Positions 53,918 to 60,346 of a DNA stretch of 60,346 bases are shown here, piece by piece; the first letter of the stretch is position 1; each line of letters begins with the position of its first letter. Origin of the DNA: Desulfobulbus sp. GTDB taxonomy: Bacteria; Desulfobacterota; Desulfobulbia; Desulfobulbales; Desulfobulbaceae. Location: contig WQZH01000012.1 of NCBI GenBank assembly GCA_009780825.1, positions 1-60,346 on the forward strand. The letters run 5' to 3'. The notes below the pieces were generated by a model. That model was not told where the DNA came from. It worked only from the letters and a program-made list of their open reading frames with translations, and did not search any database. Position numbers and translations under genes: made by a program.

Positions 53918-55033
53918 TGAAGCCGTTGTCGTTGGGAAACTCCGCATCCGTACGCTCATGATGAGGCCTACGGCGGCCATGTTGGTCAGCAGTGAGGAAC
54001 CGCCGTAACTGAACATCGGCAAGGGAACGCCGACGACCGGCAGGAATCCCATGATCATGCACAAGTTGATCACCGCCTGCCAGAAAATCAGCATGGTGCA
54101 GCCGAATGCCAGGATGGAGCCGCATTTGTCCTTGGCCGACATGGCGACGTTGATTCCCCAGACAATCATGAAAAAATAGCAGCTCAGGAAAAAGACCGAG
54201 CCCGCAAATCCCCACTCTTCCGCCCACACCGCAAAGGCGAAGTCGGTATGCTTCTCCGGCAGGAATTGAAGATGCCCTTGGGTGCCCTCCAGAAAGCCCT
54301 TGCCGAAAATCTTCCCGCTGCCGACGGCGATTTTGGACTGCATGATCTGGTAGCCGTGATTCATGATATCGGCCTCGGGATTGAGGAAGGTTTCAATCCG
54401 TTTGCGCTGATATTCTTTCAGCAGAAATTTCCACCCGGCGAAGGCACCTCCCAGAGCCGTGGCGCTGAGAATAACCAGTGTGCTCCACCTCAGCCGAACG
54501 TACAGAGTCAGGGACACAAAGACGATGATGCAGATCAATGCGGTCCCCAGATCGGGTTGTTTGGCGATCAGCACGAAGGGACACGCAACAAGCAGCCCTG
54601 GTTTGATCAGATCGCGCAGCCGGTAACCGTTTGGGACATCAAGATTAGCGTAACAGGATGCCAGCACAAGAATCAATGCCAGCTTGGCCGGTTCCGAAGG
54701 TTGGAGATTGAAAAAGCCGAGGTCGATCCATCGCTGCGAGCCGGAGATGGCTTTAACGAACAGCAGGGTATACGCCAACAGCAACAAAATGACGCCGTAT
54801 AACACGTATCCGAATTTGGCGACTTTTTGATACTCTTGGGTCAGGACCATTAAAATGATCACCAACCCGGCAGCGAAAAAAAGCAGTTGTTTGAAAAAGA
54901 TCGAGGAGGCGCCCCTGTCCGGGATATGGCTGGAACTGTACAGATTGATCAAGGCCATCCCTCCCACCAGGAGGACCATCAGCAGCATGACCCAATCAAA
55001 ATGTTGCAGCAAGCGGCGGTCAAATTGAAACAT
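53912..55033 (-). CDS. rodA: Rod-shape peptidoglycan glycosyltransferase RodA
   Basis: A 373-residue SEDS-family polytopic membrane protein that polymerises lipid II into glycan for side-wall growth, with its partner transpeptidase PBP2. Many hydrophobic helices and the SEDS segments SQRWIDLGFFNLQPSEPAKL, KQPDLGTALICIIVFVSLTL and GVPLPMFSYGGSSLLTNMAA are present. The last gene of the mreBCD-mrdA-rodA operon, 5 bases after mrdA. Its 3' end overlaps the end of hemH by 6 bases. Confidence 0.95.
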   Translation of the reverse strand: MFQFDRRLLQHFDWVMLLMVLLVGGMALINLYSSSHIPDRGASSIFFKQLLFFAAGLVIILMVLTQEYQKVAKFGYVLYGVILLLLAYTLLFVKAISGSQRWIDLGFFNLQPSEPAKLALILVLASCYANLDVPNGYRLRDLIKPGLLVACPFVLIAKQPDLGTALICIIVFVSLTLYVRLRWSTLVILSATALGGAFAGWKFLLKEYQRKRIETFLNPEADIMNHGYQIMQSKIAVGSGKIFGKGFLEGTQGHLQFLPEKHTDFAFAVWAEEWGFAGSVFFLSCYFFMIVWGINVAMSAKDKCGSILAFGCTMLIFWQAVINLCMIMGFLPVVGVPLPMFSYGGSSLLTNMAAVGLIMSVRMRSFPTTTASS

Positions 55034-55038
55034 GGTAT

Positions 55039-57120
55039 TTAATGGGGCAATTCGTTAGATTGAGGAGTCGTGTCTGTCTCTTGTCCGCCTTCTTCGGCGC
55101 CCTCCAAGGGAGGCGGATCGGTATTCTCAAGCATGTCCTGATTCAAGATGACCCGGCTGGGAGGGCGGTTTGACGGCGGCGTTTTAGCTTCGCTTTGTTC
55201 CGAGAATTTCTGTTCGAAATACTTGTTGAGGATCTTGGCCGCGATGGGCGCTGATGCCGTGCCGCCATGCAGACCGTGCTCGACCAGGACAGTGACCACG
55301 ATCTCAGGATTCACCGCCGGGGCAAAGCAAGTGAACCAGGCATGGTCCCGGTATTCATAGGGGATGTCTTGCTCCTTGAGATGCATGTACTGGGCGATGC
55401 GCACCACCTGGGCGGTTCCGGTCTTGCCGCCGACAATGATGCCGTGCTGCTCGTCGATCTGCGCTTCCCGGCCGGTTCCCCTGCGGCTGTTGACCGCGTC
55501 GACCATGCCTTCCCGGATCAATTTCAGGTTTCGCCCCTGGCCCGATATCCTGGAAAGTACCTCCGGTTGAAACACGCCGACCGCCTCGCCGTCCGCATCA
55601 ACCATCTTTTCGACAACAGCCGGTTTGTAGAGCGTGCCGCCGTTGGCGATCACCGCGGTCATCTGGGCCACCTGCAACGGGGTCATGAGATCGTAGCCCT
55701 GCCCAATGGCGATCGAAATGGTCTCGCCTTCGTGCCATTTCGTCTTGTATCGTTTTTTCTTCCACTCCGAGCTGGGGACAATGCCGGACTTCTCGTGCTC
55801 CATTTCGATGCCGCTCTTTTCGCCGAGGCCAAACATTCTGGCATACTTGGCCAGTCGATCTACTCCCAATTTCAGGCCGACCGTGTAAAAATACACGTCA
55901 CAGGATTCGGCTAAGGCCCGTTTGAGGCTGATCGTTCCATGACCGCCTTTTCTCCAGCAGCGATAGGTACGATTGCCGAATTGCATCGAGCCGGGACAGA
56001 AGACGGGCGAATCCGGGTTGATGACCCCTTCCGCCAGGCCGGCGAAGGCAGTGACCGGTTTGTACGTTGACCCTGGGGGATATTGTCCCTGCACGACCTT
56101 GTTGATCAGCGGGTGGAGCGGGTTGTCGAGCATTGCCTTCCAGTCCTTCTGCGAGATGCCGCCGACAAACTCATCCAGATGCAGTTGAGGGGCACTGGCC
56201 ACCGCCAGCAACCGGCCGGTGTTGGCCTCTATTGCCACCACCGCGCCCGCCCAATTCTTTGCGGCCATTTCCTCTTCCGCAATCTTCTGCAGTTCGACAT
56301 CGATGGTCAGATACAGGTCCTTTCCGGGCTGTGGCTCAATGTCTTTCAGATTCTGCTGCTCAAATCCCAAGGCGTTGACCTCCATGTTGTTGCTCCCCTT
56401 CTCGCCGCGCAGGTCTTGCTCGCGAAGCCGTTCGAGCCCCATCTTGCCGATCAGGTCGCCGCCCTTGTACAGTTCCTTGTCCGCTTTTTCCAGTTCGGTC
56501 TTGCTAATTTCCCCCATGTAGCCAATCAGGTGAGAGGCCAGATTCCCGTAATGATAGACCCGCAGCGGCACCACCTCAATTTTGATCTCCGGCAGATACA
56601 TCCGGTTGTTCTCGATCCGGGCCACTGTCTCCCAATCAATGTCTTCCGCCAGCCGGACCGGAATATGCCCGGGCGTACCCGCCATCTTGCGGATTTTCTC
56701 CAGCAGGGTCGCCGAATCTTGTCTGAGCAGCTTGGTCAATCGCTTGAGCCAATCATCGTTGATCTTGTTGCTTTCACGAATCCAAACGACATTGAACGAT
56801 GGCCGGTTGGTGACGATTTCTCTCCCTTTGCTGTCGTAAATATTTCCTCTGGGGGCGGTGATGTCGATGGAGCGGACACGATTGGAATCCGCCAGGAGGT
56901 TGTAATATTCACCCTGTTCGACCTGCAGGAACCAGAGGCGGGCAGTAATGGTCGCAAAAAACAGGATCGCCATGAAAAAGGAGTAGAGCGCCTTTCTTCT
57001 GTAACCGCCCAAGTCGCTCTCATCCCGCTTGGGTAGCCTGATGGCGCCGCTGTCCTTGGCCCGTTCGGCATCAAACAGTGGTTCTTTCTTCTTGCGGTTC
57101 AGTCTCGTGATCCTTTTCAT
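55039..57120 (-). CDS. mrdA: Penicillin-binding protein 2
   Basis: A 693-residue class B transpeptidase with an N-terminal membrane helix (ALYSFFMAILFFATITARLW) and the pedestal domain (SIDITAPRGNIYDSKGREIV). The catalytic Ser is in QYPPGSTYKPVTAFAG (SxxK), the second motif is AESCDVYFY (SxD) and the third is VGGKTGTAQVV (KTG). It cross-links peptidoglycan for elongation together with RodA. The start is uncertain: ATG 57120 has AAGAG upstream, while GTG 57201 overlaps mreD and has no such site. A Pro-rich tail (PPSNRPPSRVILNQDMLEN) ends the protein. Confidence 0.93.
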   Translation of the reverse strand: MKRITRLNRKKKEPLFDAERAKDSGAIRLPKRDESDLGGYRRKALYSFFMAILFFATITARLWFLQVEQGEYYNLLADSNRVRSIDITAPRGNIYDSKGREIVTNRPSFNVVWIRESNKINDDWLKRLTKLLRQDSATLLEKIRKMAGTPGHIPVRLAEDIDWETVARIENNRMYLPEIKIEVVPLRVYHYGNLASHLIGYMGEISKTELEKADKELYKGGDLIGKMGLERLREQDLRGEKGSNNMEVNALGFEQQNLKDIEPQPGKDLYLTIDVELQKIAEEEMAAKNWAGAVVAIEANTGRLLAVASAPQLHLDEFVGGISQKDWKAMLDNPLHPLINKVVQGQYPPGSTYKPVTAFAGLAEGVINPDSPVFCPGSMQFGNRTYRCWRKGGHGTISLKRALAESCDVYFYTVGLKLGVDRLAKYARMFGLGEKSGIEMEHEKSGIVPSSEWKKKRYKTKWHEGETISIAIGQGYDLMTPLQVAQMTAVIANGGTLYKPAVVEKMVDADGEAVGVFQPEVLSRISGQGRNLKLIREGMVDAVNSRRGTGREAQIDEQHGIIVGGKTGTAQVVRIAQYMHLKEQDIPYEYRDHAWFTCFAPAVNPEIVVTVLVEHGLHGGTASAPIAAKILNKYFEQKFSEQSEAKTPPSNRPPSRVILNQDMLENTDPPPLEGAEEGGQETDTTPQSNELPH

Positions 57121-57175
57121 GCTCTTGCCAAACAGATTCGCCACATCCCACCCGTACGGTTCATCAACGGTGCTC

Positions 57176-57715
57176 TCAGGCCCGCCTGCGTCGGTTATCA
57201 CTGCGCAATCGTAATTTGCTCCAGGATAGGAAGCTGCGCTGAGAATATTTCTGGATCACATCGAAGAGAAGAAACAGAGGATAGGAGCACAGCGCCACCA
57301 ACAGCATCCGCAGTACCATCTTCCACCATGACCAGCTGGCTTGCTGATCGGGCAGGAGGAGTTCGAAAAAAAGATATGTCAGCCACGACACCGCCAGGAA
57401 ACTGAGACTGATCAAGGGTAGGTGATACAGGATTTCGTTGACCGGAAGTTTGATGGCAAGCTGCCGCAGAAGGAAATAGCCTCCGAAACAGATGAGCGCA
57501 TAGGAACCCAGAATGGTCCCGGAAAGCACATCGAGCACACAGGTCAATGGCAACAGAATGATCAGGCTGCGCAGCATATCAAGGCGCAAGGCCAGATAGG
57601 CCACGAGGACATAGTAAAAATCGGGCGCCATGAACGAGACCGGCGTGCGCATGCAGAGGGTCGTTTGCAGGATCGTCAGCAACAGACCAACGACAATGAA
57701 ATGCACTACAGCCAT
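57176..57715 (-). CDS. mreD: Rod-shape protein MreD
   Basis: A 179-residue inner-membrane protein with about five hydrophobic helices (HFIVVGLLLTILQTTLCM, FYYVLVAYLALRLDM, LIILLPLTCVLDVLSGTILG, ISLSFLAVSWLTYLFFELLL and a last one near 145). The FYYVLVAYLAL and VLDVLSG segments fit MreD. It works with MreC and RodA/PBP2 in the elongation complex. It sits between mreC and mrdA. Confidence 0.9.
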   Translation of the reverse strand: MAVVHFIVVGLLLTILQTTLCMRTPVSFMAPDFYYVLVAYLALRLDMLRSLIILLPLTCVLDVLSGTILGSYALICFGGYFLLRQLAIKLPVNEILYHLPLISLSFLAVSWLTYLFFELLLPDQQASWSWWKMVLRMLLVALCSYPLFLLFDVIQKYSQRSFLSWSKLRLRSDNRRRRA

Positions 57716-57801
57716 CGCATATTTCCTATTTACGCCTTCGCGTCAGCGCATTCTTCCATGGACAGGCCATCCGGAAAAGTCTCTGGATCTGGCCTATGCC
57801 G

Positions 57802-58686
57802 TCAATGCTGGCCCATCTGTTCGATTTCACCGAGTTGCGGCTGCTGGAGGATCAACAGGTTTTCCAGTTTCTGGTAATCGACCGATGGGGTCACTTCAAT
57901 CTCATGAAACATCCCTCTCGGTTTTTTGATGATTTTCGAGATCACGCCCACCTGCAACCCGGTGGGAAAGATCCCTCCGTACCCTGCGGTGACGACATGA
58001 TCCCCTTCCTCAACTTCAGCTGTTTTGAGAATGTATTCGAGGCGATACGTCAGGGTGCCGTCGCCCTTGAGAATACCTCGGACTCTCGATTTCTGCAGCA
58101 GCACGTCAATGGCGCTCGACGGCGCGATCGCCAGCAATACTTTGGCGTAATTCGGCGTGACCGCGAACACCTGGCCAATGACCCCGTCGCTGTTGACCAC
58201 GGGATTGCCTCTGCTGACACCGTTGTTCGATCCGCGGTCGATGATCACCGAGCGGAACAGGGCGGAGGGATCCTTGCCGACAATCGTCGCGGCGAGCACC
58301 TGTTGCTGGTCCAAGGAATTCTTGAATTCGAGGAGCTTGCGCAGACTGGCGTTGGTGGCCATGGCCTCGCGGCTCTTGTTGAGGATGTTTTCGTTTTCCT
58401 GCAGCTGCTGGACCAGCCGCTTGTTCTCCTCGCGGAGCCGAAGGCTGTCCTGGAGGATATCGATATATTCGCTTTTAAAGGTCTCCACATAGGAGCTGCC
58501 CCTGGTCACCGTTTTTTGCAGCGGTCCGACCACCTCGAGTACCAGCTTGTGCAGGGGGCCGAAATTATGACTGCCCAAGGTGGAGACCAGAAAGATAAAT
58601 GCCAGGGCCATCAGCAGACCGGCAAGGATAACGATACGGAAGAGACGATAACGGTCGCTTCTTTTTCTGGTGGGCTTTTTTCTCAT
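57802..58686 (-). CDS. mreC: Rod-shape protein MreC
   Basis: A 294-residue periplasmic scaffold with a membrane anchor (LFRIVILAGLLMALAFIFLV), a coiled coil (LRLREENKRLVQQLQENENI) and the beta-rich MreC core: FRSVIIDRGSNNGVSRGNPV, DGVIGQVFAVTPNYAKVLLA, IDVLLQKSRVRGILKGDG and GDHVVTAGYGGIFPTGLQVG. It binds PBP2. The ATG at 58686 is chosen; a TTG at 58743 is the other in-frame start. Neither has a good ribosome site. Confidence 0.92.
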   Translation of the reverse strand: MRKKPTRKRSDRYRLFRIVILAGLLMALAFIFLVSTLGSHNFGPLHKLVLEVVGPLQKTVTRGSSYVETFKSEYIDILQDSLRLREENKRLVQQLQENENILNKSREAMATNASLRKLLEFKNSLDQQQVLAATIVGKDPSALFRSVIIDRGSNNGVSRGNPVVNSDGVIGQVFAVTPNYAKVLLAIAPSSAIDVLLQKSRVRGILKGDGTLTYRLEYILKTAEVEEGDHVVTAGYGGIFPTGLQVGVISKIIKKPRGMFHEIEVTPSVDYQKLENLLILQQPQLGEIEQMGQH

Positions 58687-58770
58687 CGGAGGAGAGGTCG
58701 TGACGAAGACCGGCGCGGCGGAGGAAATGCGGACGAAGGACAACAGATCCCGGGCCGATGTCCAGCAAGG

Positions 58771-59814
<1,044 letters not shown>

Positions 59815-59992
59815 TCACCTGTAAAGTCTAAATATGATCTGCGTGCGCACGGTGTGCAGGGAAACGGGACAACTCGGTCTGCCGAGGCATTGGCTGCTGG
59901 CACCGTCGCAACGATAAATTTTACTACACTACCAATAGGAGCAGATGTTGGCAATCGATATGGCGCGTCTCGGAAAAAGAATTGAGAAAAAC

Positions 59993-60021
59993 TTGACAGC
60001 TCCCGATCAAGCATGGTAAGT
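59993..60021 (+). promoter_or_regulatory. Candidate tRNA-Ala promoter
   Basis: A perfect TTGACA at 59993-59998, followed at the expected distance by a poor -10 (GGTAAGTG, about 60016-60022), roughly 20 bases before the tRNA. Confidence 0.4.
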
Positions 60022-60040
60022 GCCACCCTAAAATGTGTAA

Positions 60041-60116
<76 letters not shown>

Positions 60117-60124
60117 ATAATACC

Positions 60125-60158
60125 AAGGCCTTACGGATAACACCGTAAGGCCTTTTTT
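60125..60158 (+). terminator. Terminator of tRNA-Ala
   Basis: AAGGCCTTACGG, loop ATAACA, CCGTAAGGCCTT, followed by six T. A 12-base perfect stem directly after the tRNA. Confidence 0.93.
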
Positions 60159-60224
60159 GTTCCGGGCACCCACCAGGATAAAAAACCATGGTTATCGATG
60201 GTTCCTGCGCACTCCTTTCTGTTC

Positions 60225-60346
60225 TGTAGCCTCGCGCGAGGTTTGGAACCAATTAGCGCGAGGTTTGGAACCGCGTTTGCAACCTGTTTATCCGGTTTTT
60301 AATTGCTGATGAACAGCTCGGTCCGCGTCTTGGACCGGCTCTCCTC
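60225..60346 (-). mobile_element. Probable end of an IS21-like element, continuing past the window
   Basis: TGTAG at 60225 is followed by two 17-base direct repeats GCGCGAGGTTTGGAACC (60234-60250 and 60256-60272, 5-base spacer AATTA). Beyond them, minus-strand codons from the window edge to a TAA at 60299-60301 read EESRSKTRTELFISN, which looks like the C-terminus of a gene entering from the right. TGT at the tip, repeated internal sites and a gene ending about 75 bases inside fit the ends of IS21-family elements, with the frame being istB-like. The identification is tentative because only 122 bases are visible. Confidence 0.4.
60234..60272. repeat. Two 17-bp direct repeats (22-bp period)
   Basis: GCGCGAGGTTTGGAACC occurs twice with the spacer AATTA. 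It could be transposase-binding sites at an element end. Confidence 0.9.

Noticed and set aside
60234..60272. CRISPR array
   Set aside because: Only two 17-base repeats with a 5-base spacer, and no cas genes; repeats and spacer are far too short.

Overview
This 60 kb window looks like a chromosomal segment of an anaerobic, GC-rich Gram-negative bacterium. A sulfate-reducer-type Desulfobacterota, possibly of the Desulfobulbales, is my best inference. The reasons are the ETF:quinone oxidoreductase of the DUF224/heterodisulfide-reductase type, a long-form thiolase, a c-di-AMP riboswitch on kup, a fused HPF/cold-shock protein and a YgiQ radical SAM protein. No rRNA gene is present, so the taxonomy is not proven. 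Most of the window is ordinary chromosome with tightly packed genes. Three places look accessory: the SIR2 gene at the left edge, the lower-GC molybdate block at about 15.2-18.8 kb, and a probable insertion-sequence end at the right edge.

Layout. 0-4.4 kb (minus strand): a flavoprotein, a YgiQ radical SAM protein, then a SIR2-domain protein that may be cut short. 4.6-6.7 kb: a c-di-AMP (ydaO/yuaA) riboswitch followed by the potassium transporter Kup. 6.8-8.6 kb (minus): dinB coupled to a secreted phospholipase-A2-like protein. 8.7-15.2 kb (plus): a nucleotide-sugar epimerase, aroC, a response regulator with a class III adenylyl cyclase, and a DUF2868/DUF3482 membrane protein-GTPase pair. 15.3-18.6 kb: modABC divergent from an HTH regulator with a periplasmic-binding-protein-like domain, then a decayed gene. 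19.3-28.6 kb: a 1076-residue DUF748 protein, tatA, glycogen phosphorylase, oligoribonuclease, an FAD dehydrogenase and RidA.

29.1-37.8 kb is one plus-strand operon for beta-oxidation of short acyl-CoAs: crotonase, thiolase, 3-hydroxyacyl-CoA dehydrogenase, hotdog thioesterase, acyl-CoA dehydrogenase, membrane Fe-S ETF:quinone oxidoreductase, EtfB and EtfA. It ends in a strong terminator. Electrons would pass from acyl-CoA dehydrogenase to EtfAB, then to the membrane Fe-S protein and the quinone pool.

38-53.9 kb: a Cache-GGDEF diguanylate cyclase, a Tim44-like protein (with a decayed copy of part of it about 2.5 kb away), a rhomboid protease, HflK/HflC, a zinc-ribbon protein, citrate synthase, a DUF4139 protein, a PilZ protein, DNA polymerase I, an HPF-cold-shock fusion and ferrochelatase. 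53.9-59.8 kb (minus): the cell-shape operon mreB-mreC-mreD-mrdA-rodA. The window closes with tRNA-Ala(GGC), its terminator, and a tandem-repeat sequence that looks like the end of an IS21-type element.

Three cyclic-nucleotide signalling systems are represented: c-di-AMP (riboswitch), cAMP (REC-cyclase) and c-di-GMP (GGDEF and PilZ). I see no CRISPR array, no prophage and no clearly new multi-gene system. The items most worth a second look are the SIR2 gene, the Tim44 gene remnant, the mod operator region, the HPF-cold-shock fusion, the PLA2-like protein coupled to dinB and the right-edge repeats.
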